64,000 nt of DNA. Origin: Metaruminococcus_A gallistercoris. GTDB lineage: Bacteria > Bacillota > Clostridia > Oscillospirales > Ruminococcaceae. The stretch lies in contig CAJFNQ010000010.1 in NCBI GenBank assembly GCA_904394975.1, positions 1 to 64,000 on the forward strand, written 5' to 3'. Shown piece by piece: positions 16,124 to 24,588 of the stretch. The position numbers and the translations under genes are program-made. The notes under the pieces were generated by a model. The model was given only the letters and a program-made list of their open reading frames with translations. It did no database searches and was not told where the DNA came from. The stretch's first letter is position 1. Every line of letters starts with the position of its first letter.

Positions 16124-17866
16124 ATGAAAAAATTAATGTTGGGGAATGAAGCGGTTGCCCGCGGACTTTATGAAGCAGGCTGCCGGGTTGTATCCAGTTA
16201 TCCTGGTACGCCGAGCACTGAAATCACCGAAGTGATTTCTACATATGATGATGTTTACAGCGAATGGGCGCCAAACGAAAAGGTTGCATGCGAAGTTGCC
16301 TACGGTGCTTCCATGGCAGGCGCACGTTCTTTCTGCGGCATGAAGCATGTTGGTTTGAACGTTGCGGCAGACCCGTTGTTTACGGCAGCTTATTCCGGCG
16401 TAAACGGTGGTTTTGTCATTGCGGTAGCGGATGATTCGGGAATGCATTCTTCCCAGAACGAACAGGACTCCCGCCACTATGCCGCTGCTTCCAAAGTACC
16501 GATGCTGGAGCCGTCTGATTCCGCAGAATGCCTCGCGTTCACCAAACTCGCGTTCGAAATATCGGAACGTTTTGACACACCGGTCATTCTCAGACTTTCT
16601 ACCCGTGTTTCTCACTCCCAGGGAATCGTGGAAATCAGTGAGCGTGAAAATCTCCCGCTGAAGGAATATGTAAAGCGTCCGGAAAAATATGTTATGATGC
16701 CGGCCTATGCCCGCGGCAGACATGTTGTTGTAGAAGAACGCACATTGAAACTGAAAGAATACGCGCAAGAGTGCCCGGCCAACCGCATCATTGAAGGCGG
16801 TAATATCGGCGTTATCACATCCGGCATCTCTTACCAGTACGCGCACGAAGCGCTGGGCGACAAAGCGACCTATTTAAAGATCGGCCTTGCACACCCGATG
16901 TCTGAAAAAATGCTGAAAGACTTCGCTTCCCGGTTTGACAAGGTCTATGTCATCGAAGAGCTGGACAGCATCATTGAAGACTTCTGCAAAGCAAACGGTA
17001 TCTGCTGTGTTGGCAAAGAGCTGTTCTCCCCCATTGGAGAATACACAGCCACTGCGATCCGCAAAGCGATCCTGAACGAAGAGAAACCGTATATTACCGT
17101 AGAAGAAAATGTTCCGGTCCGCCCGCCTGTTCTCTGTCCGGGCTGCCCGCACCGAGGCATTTTCTACACCTTAAACAAACTTCGTCTCTTTGTCAGCGGT
17201 GATATTGGTTGCTACACCCTCGGCGCGTGCGCACCGCTCTCCGCGCTGGATACAACCATCTGCATGGGCGCATCCATTTCCGGCCTTCACGGATTTAACA
17301 AAGCCCGTGGTTCTGAGTGGGAGAAAAAATCGGTTGCGGTCATTGGCGACTCTACGTTCATCCACTCCGGTATCACCGGTTTGATCGATATTGCCTATAA
17401 CGCCAGCAATTCCACCGTTATTATTCTGGATAACAGCATCACCGGCATGACCGGACACCAGCAGAATCCAACAACCGGCTACAACATCAAAGGTGACCCT
17501 GCAACCGCGGTAAATCTGGAGGCACTTTGTAAAGCAGTCGGCATTGAACGTGTACGCGTTGTGGATCCGTTTGATGTTGACGGAGTAGAAGCTGCACTGA
17601 AAGAAGAATTGGCCGCAGATGCGCCGTCTGTTATCATCGCACGGCGTCCATGTGCTCTGCTGAAAGTTGTTAAGGCAAAACCGCCGGTAACGGTTGATTC
17701 CGAAAAATGCAGAAAATGCGGTATGTGCTTTAAAATGGGATGTCCGGCAATCAAAAAGACTGAAGAGGGCAAGCCGGAGATCGACACCACCCTCTGCACC
17801 GGTTGCGGACTCTGCACCAAGGCCTGCAAATTTGACGCATTAAAGGAGAATGAACATGGCGGTTAA
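16124..17866 (+). CDS. iorA: Indolepyruvate:ferredoxin oxidoreductase, alpha subunit
   Basis: The 580-residue subunit oxidatively decarboxylates aryl pyruvates (indolepyruvate, phenylpyruvate, hydroxyphenylpyruvate) to aryl-acetyl-CoA with ferredoxin as acceptor. The N-terminal pyrimidine-binding domain begins G-N-E-A-V-A-R-G; the thiamine diphosphate motif is V-I-G-D-S-T-F-I-H-S-G through D-N-S-I-T-G-M. Two 4Fe-4S clusters lie at the C-terminus: C529-C532-C535-C540 and C558-C561-C564-C568. With IorB and the ligases it completes a route from aromatic amino acid (after transamination) to arylacetate. Its 3' end overlaps iorB by 11 bases. Confidence 0.96.
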   Translation: MKKLMLGNEAVARGLYEAGCRVVSSYPGTPSTEITEVISTYDDVYSEWAPNEKVACEVAYGASMAGARSFCGMKHVGLNVAADPLFTAAYSGVNGGFVIAVADDSGMHSSQNEQDSRHYAAASKVPMLEPSDSAECLAFTKLAFEISERFDTPVILRLSTRVSHSQGIVEISERENLPLKEYVKRPEKYVMMPAYARGRHVVVEERTLKLKEYAQECPANRIIEGGNIGVITSGISYQYAHEALGDKATYLKIGLAHPMSEKMLKDFASRFDKVYVIEELDSIIEDFCKANGICCVGKELFSPIGEYTATAIRKAILNEEKPYITVEENVPVRPPVLCPGCPHRGIFYTLNKLRLFVSGDIGCYTLGACAPLSALDTTICMGASISGLHGFNKARGSEWEKKSVAVIGDSTFIHSGITGLIDIAYNASNSTVIILDNSITGMTGHQQNPTTGYNIKGDPATAVNLEALCKAVGIERVRVVDPFDVDGVEAALKEELAADAPSVIIARRPCALLKVVKAKPPVTVDSEKCRKCGMCFKMGCPAIKKTEEGKPEIDTTLCTGCGLCTKACKFDALKENEHGG

Positions 17867-18428
17867 AAGTATTATGATTGTTGGCGTTGGCGGTCAGGGT
17901 ACCCTGCTTGCCAGCCGTATTATCGGTAACACGCTGATTGACTGTGGATATGATGTTAAAGTTTCAGAAGTTCACGGTATGTCTCAGCGTGGCGGATCAG
18001 TTGTTACATATGTTCGTTACGGTGATGAGGTTCACTCTCCTGTTGTTGAAAAAGGCGAAGCGGACATTATTCTCGCATTTGAAGAGTTGGAAGCTCTGCG
18101 GTGGATTTCATTCTTAAAACCGGGCGGAAAAATGGTCATCAATACCCAGCAGATCGATCCAATGCCTGTTATTACAGGCGCCGCGAAATATCCGGAACAT
18201 ATTCTGGATACCATACAAAAAAGCGGTGTTTCTTTCGATGCGATTGATGCGCTGGAGCTTGCTGAACAGGCGGGAAGTTCCAAAGCAGTAAACGTTGTAC
18301 TTTTAGGGCTTTTGGCTAAACATTCCGAAATCGACAAAGAAATTTGGTTCAAGTCACTGAAGAACACCGTTCCGCCCAAATTTTTAGACATGAACTTGAA
18401 AGCCTTTGAACTGGGCTATCAACAATAA
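17856..18428 (+). CDS. iorB: Indolepyruvate:ferredoxin oxidoreductase, beta subunit
   Basis: The 190-residue subunit is the gamma-type (pyruvate ferredoxin oxidoreductase catalytic) domain: V-G-V-G-G-Q-G-T-L-L-A-S-R-I at the start, and the conserved S-E-V-H-G-M-S-Q-R-G-G-S-V near residue 45. It pairs with IorA to form the active enzyme. The ATG at 17856 is preferred over 17850 because AAAGGAG ends only one base before the latter. The overlap with the iorA stop implies translational coupling. Confidence 0.95.
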   Translation: MAVKSIMIVGVGGQGTLLASRIIGNTLIDCGYDVKVSEVHGMSQRGGSVVTYVRYGDEVHSPVVEKGEADIILAFEELEALRWISFLKPGGKMVINTQQIDPMPVITGAAKYPEHILDTIQKSGVSFDAIDALELAEQAGSSKAVNVVLLGLLAKHSEIDKEIWFKSLKNTVPPKFLDMNLKAFELGYQQ

Positions 18429-18449
18429 AAAACAAGGGGGTACACTGTC

Positions 18450-18881
18450 ATGATCATTAAGCAAATTTCTGTTTTCGTTGAAAACAAATCCGGCAGACTC
18501 GCACAAATCACCAAAGTTCTTGCAGACAATCACATTGACATCCGCGCCCTTTCTCTTGCGGATACCACGAAATTCGGAATTCTTCGTTTCATAGTAAATG
18601 AACCGGAGCGTGCAGAACAAGCTTTGCGTGATGCCGGCCTTACCGTTTCCATCACAGACGTAATTGCGGTTTCTGTTGAAGATCAGCCAGGCGGTCTTTC
18701 CTACCCCCTGAGTCTTTTGGATGAAAAAGGAATTAGTGTTGAGTATATCTACGCTTTTGTAGGCGCTCCGCATGACAAGGCATTTGTTATCCTGCGCGTG
18801 GAAGACAATCAGCTTGCAGCCGAAGTGCTGAAAGAACACGGAATTCCCATGCTCTGCATGAAAGATATTACACATATCTAA
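18450..18881 (+). CDS. Tandem ACT-domain protein
   Basis: The 143-residue protein is made of two ACT domains, I-S-V-F-V-E-N-K-S-G-R-L-A-Q-I at the N-terminus and a second from about residue 72 (V-S-V-E-D-Q-P-G-G-L-S). ACT domains bind small ligands, usually amino acids, at dimer interfaces. No catalytic or DNA-binding domain is attached. Such free double-ACT proteins are regularly found next to paaK and iorAB, so it probably senses an aromatic amino acid or aryl acid for this pathway (inference). AAGGGGG precedes the ATG, and a terminator closes the operon. Confidence 0.9.
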   Translation: MIIKQISVFVENKSGRLAQITKVLADNHIDIRALSLADTTKFGILRFIVNEPERAEQALRDAGLTVSITDVIAVSVEDQPGGLSYPLSLLDEKGISVEYIYAFVGAPHDKAFVILRVEDNQLAAEVLKEHGIPMLCMKDITHI

Positions 18882-18896
18882 TTTACTTAACAGCGC

Positions 18897-18936
18897 AAAA
18901 AGAGCCCGCACACAATACTGTGTGCGGGCTCTTTTT
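18897..18936. terminator. Operon terminator after the ACT gene
   Basis: An 18-bp perfect stem (18897-18914 with 18919-18936), core GAGCCCGCACACA, with A- and T-run feet. It ends the T-box operon and may also stop transcripts from the converging vanZ-like gene. Confidence 0.95.
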
Positions 18937-19013
18937 AATTGATTTACACATCGCGTTGACCAATCGCGAACGCCTTCGCTCATAATGAACAAAACAACCG
19001 TTGAAAGCAGCAT

Positions 19014-19538
19014 TCACGTTCGTTCTGCATACAAACCGGTTTTGGTTATCCGCTGATAGAGATTTCGAGCAATGGCAAGAATCATCCACATAATAATAAT
19101 ACCCAACAGCGCACCGAGTGAATCAATCAACACATCGCCGAACTCAGCACTTCTTCCCGGAACAAACAGCTGATGCATTTCATCACTCGCCGCATATGCG
19201 ACTGAAACCAGGAGTGATGTACCAAGCTGCAGAACACGTTTTGAAAAAAAACAATATGCGGCAAACATGCTTAAAAACCCCAGCAAACAATAAATGCTGA
19301 AATGTGCAGATTTTCGCACAATCTTTTCAATTACTTTATATACATCCCGCTGGGCGGTACCGCTCCAATTTTTATAATTCGGAAATGCAACCGAAATCAC
19401 TTTGTTTGTAATCCCCCCGCTTAATTCGGACGATTCAACCGAATGCTGAGAAGAAAAATTAAAGATTACTCCCATGCAAAATACGACCATTGCAATGGAA
19501 AACGATTTTATGAAAATTCGAAAAAATGTTTTTTTAAT
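19014..19538 (-). CDS. VanZ family membrane protein, probable ATT start
   Basis: The protein has the VanZ pattern: an N-terminal helix ending F-N-F-S-S-Q, then R-K-S-A-H-F-S-I-Y-C-L-L-G-F, and S-D-E-M-H-Q-L-F-V-P-G-R-S-A-E-F-G-D-V-L-I-D in the third loop. VanZ proteins are tied to low-level teicoplanin resistance and other envelope roles; the activity is unknown. No ATG, GTG or TTG fits: the open frame to 19595 would start upstream of a good promoter. An ATT codon at 19538 lies six bases after GGGGGAG and gives the normal family N-terminus (174 residues). Confidence 0.85.
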   Translation of the reverse strand: MKKTFFRIFIKSFSIAMVVFCMGVIFNFSSQHSVESSELSGGITNKVISVAFPNYKNWSGTAQRDVYKVIEKIVRKSAHFSIYCLLGFLSMFAAYCFFSKRVLQLGTSLLVSVAYAASDEMHQLFVPGRSAEFGDVLIDSLGALLGIIIMWMILAIARNLYQRITKTGLYAERT

Positions 19539-19563
19539 TCTGATCTCCCCCTGTCTTCTTTTT

Positions 19564-19592
19564 ATTATACACAAAAAACACCCAAACTCCAA
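19564..19592 (-). promoter_or_regulatory. Promoter of the vanZ-like gene
   Basis: On the minus strand, TTGGAG (19592-19587) and TATAAT (19569-19564) are 17 bases apart. The position rules out translation from the ATG at 19595. Confidence 0.75.
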
Positions 19593-19608
19593 CAAGGCAT
19601 TTATTTAC

Positions 19609-19637
19609 TTGTATGAAAAAAACAAACATGATAAAAT
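19609..19637 (+). promoter_or_regulatory. Promoter of the patatin gene
   Basis: TTGTAT (19609-19614) and TAAAAT (19632-19637) are 17 bases apart and 25 bases before the patatin start codon. It diverges from the vanZ promoter with only 16 bases between the two -35 elements. Confidence 0.7.
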
Positions 19638-19662
19638 AATAGAAGAATCTGGAGGTCTTAAC

Positions 19663-20505
19663 ATGAAAACAGGATTAGTGTTAGAAGGCGGCGGTATGCG
19701 GGGCGTGTACACAACCGGCGTGCTGGATGCTTTTCAGGATCATAACATCACATTTGATTACATCATCGGCGTTTCTGCGGGAGCCTGCCACGCAACCTCG
19801 TTTCTTTCACAACAGCGCGGAAGAAGCTTTCTCATCAACGCGGAAAAGTCGCAGGATAAACGTTATGTAAGTCTGCGCAATTTTATAAAAACCGGATCTG
19901 TATTTGGCATGGATTTCATTTTCCATGAAATCCCGGATAAATTAGTCCCTTTTGATTATGAAACCTTTGACAACAATCCAACGCAGTTTGTGGTAGGGGT
20001 CACTGACGTTTTAACCGGCAAGCCATATTATTTTGACTCTCCACGAAAAGGAAACGTAAATAATGTTGCGGCTGCCTCCAGCGCAATCCCGGTGTTTTCA
20101 CCCATGGTGACCATACAGGGAAAGCAATATCTGGACGGCGGCACATCTGACCCGATTCCCATTCAAAAAGCGTTGGACGATGGTTGTGACAAATTGGTTA
20201 TTGTTCTCACCAGACCACGTAACTATGAAAAAAGCCCGGAAGGGTTTCGCGCGGTCTACAAAAGAAAGTTCAAAAACTATCCGGCAATGATCAATACTTT
20301 GGACCATCGTCATGAGGTATACAACAAAGAACGCGCGTTCGCTTTCGAACTTGAAAAACAAAACAAAGCAATTGTACTGGCCCAGTCTGAAACTGTGCCG
20401 ATTGGCCGTTTTGAAAAAAACAAAGATAAATTGACCCATCTTTACGAAATCGGTCTGCATGACGCACAAGCAGTCATTGAACAAATCAAAATGTGGCAAA
20501 AATAA
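19663..20505 (+). CDS. Patatin-like phospholipase family protein
   Basis: The 280-residue protein has the full catalytic set of bacterial patatins: oxyanion loop G-G-G-M-R-G (9-14), nucleophile Ser38 in G-V-S-A-G, and Asp158 in D-G-G. The last 100 residues resemble the C-terminal domain of YjjU-like patatins. It probably hydrolyses acyl esters of lipids in the cytoplasm, since no signal peptide is present. TGGAGG precedes the ATG at 19663; a longer frame in the same phase would overlap the vanZ gene and is rejected. Confidence 0.93.
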   Translation: MKTGLVLEGGGMRGVYTTGVLDAFQDHNITFDYIIGVSAGACHATSFLSQQRGRSFLINAEKSQDKRYVSLRNFIKTGSVFGMDFIFHEIPDKLVPFDYETFDNNPTQFVVGVTDVLTGKPYYFDSPRKGNVNNVAAASSAIPVFSPMVTIQGKQYLDGGTSDPIPIQKALDDGCDKLVIVLTRPRNYEKSPEGFRAVYKRKFKNYPAMINTLDHRHEVYNKERAFAFELEKQNKAIVLAQSETVPIGRFEKNKDKLTHLYEIGLHDAQAVIEQIKMWQK

Positions 20506-20515
20506 TCCGACAAAG

Positions 20516-20540
20516 CCCCGGTAACTACACCGGGGTTTTT
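20516..20540 (+). terminator. Terminator after the patatin gene
   Basis: The stem CCCCGGT/ACCGGGG (20516-20522 with 20529-20535) is followed by TTTTT (20536-20540). Confidence 0.88.
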
Positions 20541-20756
20541 ATTCTTCATACCTTTTGCAAGCACCAGAAAGCACTTTATAATAATCATATTGTTCTGTTA
20601 CGCTACTGTCCGCCTTGACGCCAAATTAGCGTGAGTAATACATTTATTATTGCCGCATTCTGACTGTATATCCTGCAACAGCAACATACAAAATTCTCAC
20701 GAGAAAACGCACATTATGACGAAGCACCGCGTATAATAAAGCAAGGTGATCCAAAA

Positions 20757-21239
20757 ATGGACTATAACAGAGAGCAAGCGTTAAACTACGCACATACATG
20801 GGCATTTCGAAGAAACCCTTCCTTTGCAGATTTTGAAGAGATGGGAGGCGACTGCACAAACTTCGTCTCTCAATGCCTTCTTGCTGGAGGTGCTTCCCAG
20901 ATTTATTCTCCCCTATACGGATGGTATTTCCGCAATTTATATGACCGTGCCCCGGCATGGAGCGGTGTTGACGCCTTTTACCGATTTATCAAACAGGAAC
21001 GTAAAACGGGCCCCTATGCCATAGAATGCAAACCGGAAGAAGTGATTCCGGGCGATATTGTACAATTCGCAACGGCTGGAAGCCGGTTCCATCACGCGGC
21101 AATTATTGTTGACATTACAGGAAAGCCCATTACCACTTCCAATATAAAAATCGCCTGCCACAGTTTTGATTCTGATTACCGTCCGCTTTCCACCTACAAT
21201 ATTCGCATGATACGATATTTGCATATTGTATCCGTTTAA
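20757..21239 (+). CDS. Amidase-domain (Amidase_6, NlpC/P60-like) protein
   Basis: The 160-residue protein matches the clostridial amidase_6 domain: Y-N-R-E-Q-A-L-N-Y-A-H-T-W-A at the start, catalytic Cys33 in G-G-D-C-T-N-F-V-S-Q-C, and a His at 112 or 113 in S-R-F-H-H-A-A. Related domains cut peptide bonds in cell-wall or spore material. There is no signal peptide or wall-binding domain, so it consists of the bare catalytic domain. AAGGTGAT lies seven bases before the ATG, with a TATAAT at 20732-20737. The 216-base gap upstream holds an inverted repeat ACGCTA/TAGCGT but no gene. Confidence 0.85.
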   Translation: MDYNREQALNYAHTWAFRRNPSFADFEEMGGDCTNFVSQCLLAGGASQIYSPLYGWYFRNLYDRAPAWSGVDAFYRFIKQERKTGPYAIECKPEEVIPGDIVQFATAGSRFHHAAIIVDITGKPITTSNIKIACHSFDSDYRPLSTYNIRMIRYLHIVSV

Positions 21240-21469
21240 GATGCGCGCCTACAGGCAACCGGCAATTTGCGCGCGGAAAATCGAACACGTTTTTTACGGG
21301 ACTTTTTCAAAAAGAAGGTGCCCGCGAACGATACCAGCATTAAAATTCCGCCCAAACTCAGTAAAGCGAGGATTACATCAAAGGAAACGGCATTTGCGTC
21401 ACTCATTCCAGCCGCTAATAACAAAATCATTAAGCTGCAAATTCCAGCTGTATTCCAAATTTTTTTCAT
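21236..21469 (-). CDS. Small two-helix membrane protein
   Basis: The 77-residue product has two hydrophobic segments (about residues 7-25 and 32-54) and a very basic tail (KKSRKKRVRFSARK). I do not recognise a family. It is supported as a gene by GAAAGGGGAG nine bases before its ATG. It sits just after the terminator that closes the phoR operon and has a TATAAT on the minus strand (21501-21496) at the foot of that terminator. Its stop codon overlaps the stop of the converging amidase gene. Confidence 0.65.
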   Translation of the reverse strand: MKKIWNTAGICSLMILLLAAGMSDANAVSFDVILALLSLGGILMLVSFAGTFFLKKSRKKRVRFSARKLPVACRRAS

Positions 21470-21500
21470 ATTGATACTCCCCTTTCTTGTTCCTTATTAT

Positions 21501-21540
21501 AAAAAAAGAGTTGTCCAATAAAACGGACAACTCTTTTTTT
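21501..21540. terminator. Terminator of the pst-pho operon
   Basis: A 16-bp perfect stem AAAAAAAGAGTTGTCC/GGACAACTCTTTTTTT (21501-21516 with 21525-21540) lies 22 bases beyond the phoR stop and ends with a T-run in both directions. Confidence 0.93.
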
Positions 21541-21561
21541 ATTTTGAGAAGTATCAAATTA

Positions 21562-23220
21562 TTATTTTTCCCAGGTAAGTATAAACGTACTGCCTGAGCC
21601 CAATGTACTCTGCAACGACAACTTAGCGCCTAAACAAGCCGCACCGTGTTTCACAATGGAAAGGCCAAGGCCGGTTCCGCCAATTTCTTTCGAATGACTT
21701 TTATCCACCCGGTAAAAACGCTCAAACACCCGTTGCTGATCCGCAGGAGAAATTCCAATTCCTGTATCCTGGACTGTAAGGGTAATGTGCTTGTCATCTT
21801 CACTAACTGTTACCGAAACCATTCCACCCTTTTTATTATACTTTATGCCGTTATCTACAAGGTTGTAAACCACTTCATCCAAAATCTGCATAGGACCGTG
21901 GATTGCAGCATGGTCACCGTGAACAGCGATAGAAACCTCTGCGCGTTTAGCAGCTTCGTCCAGCCGATCGGCAACCGACTGCACACAGTCAAGCAGATCA
22001 CACGGCATATCATCATAAGGGAATTTGCCCTCATCAAGCTGAGATATTTTGATAATATCATTGACCAATGTGATCAGGCGCTGTGCTTCCACAAAAATAC
22101 GGCCCGCAAACTGTTTTACATCCTCCTGCTTTACAATTCCGCTTTGAATGATTTCGGCAAACCCCGAAATAGAAGTAAGCGGCGTTTTGAGTTCGTGTGA
22201 AACGTTTGCAGTAAACTCTCTTCGCAGCTCTTCCCGCTGCATCTTTTCGGTAACATCAACGAGAAGCAACACAGCACCAGCGGTTCGGTTTCCTTCCAGT
22301 ACAACAGGATTAGCTAGCAGCTGACAATAGCCGTTTTTCAAATCCATAATAACCGATTCATGACGGCCGGACAACACCGACTCAACTGTTCGGCAAAACG
22401 GCTCACTGCGGTTTAGATTCAACACACTTTGCCCACGCTGAACACTCTGTGCATCCAGCAAACGCAGAGCACTGGAATTGCAGGAAAGCACGTCTGTTTT
22501 CTGATCAATGACAATTAGGCCTTCACTCATATTATCCGTAATGATCGAAAACTCCTGCTGACGGCGTTCCGTTTCAAAAATCTGTTCCCGTATGGTTCTC
22601 TGCTGCCGGTTGATTTTCAAAAGCAGCGGCGCTATCTCATCATAAACAGCCGACTCGTCTACATGGTCCAAATCAATCTGGTTGATCGGCACCACAATTT
22701 TTTTAGCCGCACGAGACGCAATGATGCCGGAAAGAATCAACATAAGAAGCAGAATCCACAGCATTGGCCGAAGGAGCTGTAAAAGAATATTAAAACTCGT
22801 GTATTGTGTGCTGGAAATGCGAAGCACCTTTCCATCTGACAATCTTTTAGCAAAATACAGTGTGATTTCAGAAAGCGTTTCAGATGTTCTGGATGAATAT
22901 CCGCTTCCAGACTGTAGAGCCTGAACAAATTCTTCACGCTCTGAATGATTTTCCATTGCCGAAACATCAGCCTGATTATCAAACAAAACTGTGCCGTCGG
23001 AGTCGATCAGCGTAACGCGTTGTTCTTGTCCATACAAGTTGTCCAGACAAGCGGCACCTTGCCCTTCCACAGCAAGAGAAAGATAATTGACTTCAACTTC
23101 CAGCTCATGCTTAATCTGTCCCTCAAAATACTGATACAGTATCCCCAAAAGGAACGATACGCCCAGAATCAAAATCAAAGCAGACGCCAACAGTATGGAG
23201 TGGAAAATACGCCGGGTCAA
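21562..23220 (-). CDS. phoR: Phosphate-type sensor histidine kinase
   Basis: The 552-residue kinase has an N-terminal membrane segment (about 9-31), an extracellular domain (to about 150), a second segment (about 152-170), a PAS-like region (about 225-325), and then HisKA with phospho-acceptor His342 in N-V-S-H-E-L-K-T-P. The ATPase boxes are N (V-Y-N-L-V-D-N-G-I-K-Y-N), G1 (D-T-G-I-G-I) and G2 (G-G-T-G-L-G-L). The start is TTG at 23220, overlapping the regulator stop as TTGA. Position after pstSCAB-phoU makes it the PhoR that senses phosphate supply. Confidence 0.93.
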   Translation of the reverse strand: MTRRIFHSILLASALILILGVSFLLGILYQYFEGQIKHELEVEVNYLSLAVEGQGAACLDNLYGQEQRVTLIDSDGTVLFDNQADVSAMENHSEREEFVQALQSGSGYSSRTSETLSEITLYFAKRLSDGKVLRISSTQYTSFNILLQLLRPMLWILLLMLILSGIIASRAAKKIVVPINQIDLDHVDESAVYDEIAPLLLKINRQQRTIREQIFETERRQQEFSIITDNMSEGLIVIDQKTDVLSCNSSALRLLDAQSVQRGQSVLNLNRSEPFCRTVESVLSGRHESVIMDLKNGYCQLLANPVVLEGNRTAGAVLLLVDVTEKMQREELRREFTANVSHELKTPLTSISGFAEIIQSGIVKQEDVKQFAGRIFVEAQRLITLVNDIIKISQLDEGKFPYDDMPCDLLDCVQSVADRLDEAAKRAEVSIAVHGDHAAIHGPMQILDEVVYNLVDNGIKYNKKGGMVSVTVSEDDKHITLTVQDTGIGISPADQQRVFERFYRVDKSHSKEIGGTGLGLSIVKHGAACLGAKLSLQSTLGSGSTFILTWEK

Positions 23221-23894
23221 CGGGGATCGCCCCCGATTTTATAACCGATTCCGCGTACTGTTTCAATGTACTCTCCTGCTTTTCCAAGCTTTTGCCGTAA
23301 AGTCCGCACATGAACATCAACCGTACGGCTTTCTCCGCCATAAGAATAGTTCCAGATTTGATCAAGCAGCTGTGCTCTGGTAAACACGGTACCACGTTCG
23401 GAAAGAAGAAGACACAGCATTTCAAATTCTTTTAAGGTAAGGATGATGTCCTCCCCATCCACCTGAACGATGTGTCTGGACGGGCAGACATACAAACATC
23501 CCAGCTGGTATTCCTCCGCTTTCTCACGATTACCGGAACGCCTGAGAAGCGCACGGATACGGGAAAGAAGCTCCATCATACGAAACGGTTTCGCAACGTA
23601 ATCATCCGCGCCGCTGTCCAATCCAAGAACCGTATTGTACTCGTCATTTTTTGCAGTAAGCATCATAACAGGCAAACTTTTATAATCCGCAGAAGACCGC
23701 AGCTTTTTAAGAATGCTGATGCCATCCTCTTCAGGCAGCATAATATCAAGCAAAATAAGATCCGGGATTTTCTGATCCATTGCCTTCCAAAAAGCAGAGG
23801 GACGGTCAAATCCCTCGGCTTCCATGTCCTGACTTTTCAATGTATAAATTACAAGCTCTCTGATGCTGTCGTCATCTTCTACCAAGTAAATCAT
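23217..23894 (-). CDS. phoB: OmpR/PhoB-family response regulator
   Basis: The 225-residue regulator has a receiver domain with acidic pocket D7-D8 and phospho-acceptor Asp50 in L-L-D-I-M-L-P, the switch Lys in Y-V-A-K-P-F, and a C-terminal winged-helix domain ending R-T-V-D-V-H-V-R-T-L-R-Q-K-L-G...R-G-I-G-Y-K. It should bind PhoP/PhoB boxes and control pstS in reply to phosphate limitation. It is translated from the same transcript as phoU (28-base gap) and is coupled to phoR by overlap. GGAGGGGG precedes the ATG. Confidence 0.94.
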   Translation of the reverse strand: MIYLVEDDDSIRELVIYTLKSQDMEAEGFDRPSAFWKAMDQKIPDLILLDIMLPEEDGISILKKLRSSADYKSLPVMMLTAKNDEYNTVLGLDSGADDYVAKPFRMMELLSRIRALLRRSGNREKAEEYQLGCLYVCPSRHIVQVDGEDIILTLKEFEMLCLLLSERGTVFTRAQLLDQIWNYSYGGESRTVDVHVRTLRQKLGKAGEYIETVRGIGYKIGGDPR

Positions 23895-23922
23895 AACGTT
23901 CCCCCTCCTTTTTCAAATTATA

Positions 23923-24585
23923 TCACAAATCGTTTTGCGTTTCATGGGTTTTATGAATTCCCGTAATGGAATAATCCACCCACTCCGCGATATTGACCGC
24001 GTGGTCACCAATACGCTCAAAATATTTCGCAGCCATCAAAACATCCAACGCTGGTTTTGCATCAATATTCTTCTGGTAGATCAGTTCCATCAGTTCTTCT
24101 TTGATTTTATCAAAGAGCCGATCGACCGTATCATCATCCTGCACGACTTTTGCGGCAAGGTCCGCATCTGTTTTTACAAAAGCGTCAATGCTTTCGGTTA
24201 CCATTTGCACGGCGGCGCGCGCCATATCAGCAAGGTGAACTTTACTCTGAAGAACGCTGCCGGAAATATACGGTGCGAGTTCTGCAATATCAGCAGCCTG
24301 GTCGCCAATTCGTTCCATGTCGGAAATCATCTTAAGCGCCGCAGAAATTACACGCAGGTCTCTGGCCACCGGCTGACGCTGAAGCAAAAGACGGATGCAA
24401 AAGCTTTCAATCTCGCGTTCTTTTCGGTCGATTTGAGAATCGACTTCAATAATCTGCTGAATCAAACGAGGCTGGGAGTTTTCGAGCGCTTTGGAGGAAA
24501 GTGAAATAACCTCCTCACAAAGACTTCCCATTCGGATCATTTCCACATGCAGCTGATCCAACTGCTGATCAAACTGAGTACGCAT
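23923..24585 (-). CDS. phoU: Phosphate signalling complex protein PhoU
   Basis: The 220-residue all-helical protein has the two repeated PhoU three-helix units, with the E-R-I-G-D-Q-A-A-D-I and E-R-I-G-D-H-A-V-N-I metal-binding motifs. PhoU links the Pst transporter to PhoR and keeps the kinase quiet when phosphate is plentiful. Its ATG is only three bases after the pstB stop, and GGGAGG for its translation is inside the end of pstB. Confidence 0.97.
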   Translation of the reverse strand: MRTQFDQQLDQLHVEMIRMGSLCEEVISLSSKALENSQPRLIQQIIEVDSQIDRKEREIESFCIRLLLQRQPVARDLRVISAALKMISDMERIGDQAADIAELAPYISGSVLQSKVHLADMARAAVQMVTESIDAFVKTDADLAAKVVQDDDTVDRLFDKIKEELMELIYQKNIDAKPALDVLMAAKYFERIGDHAVNIAEWVDYSITGIHKTHETQNDL

Positions 24586-24588
24586 ATT

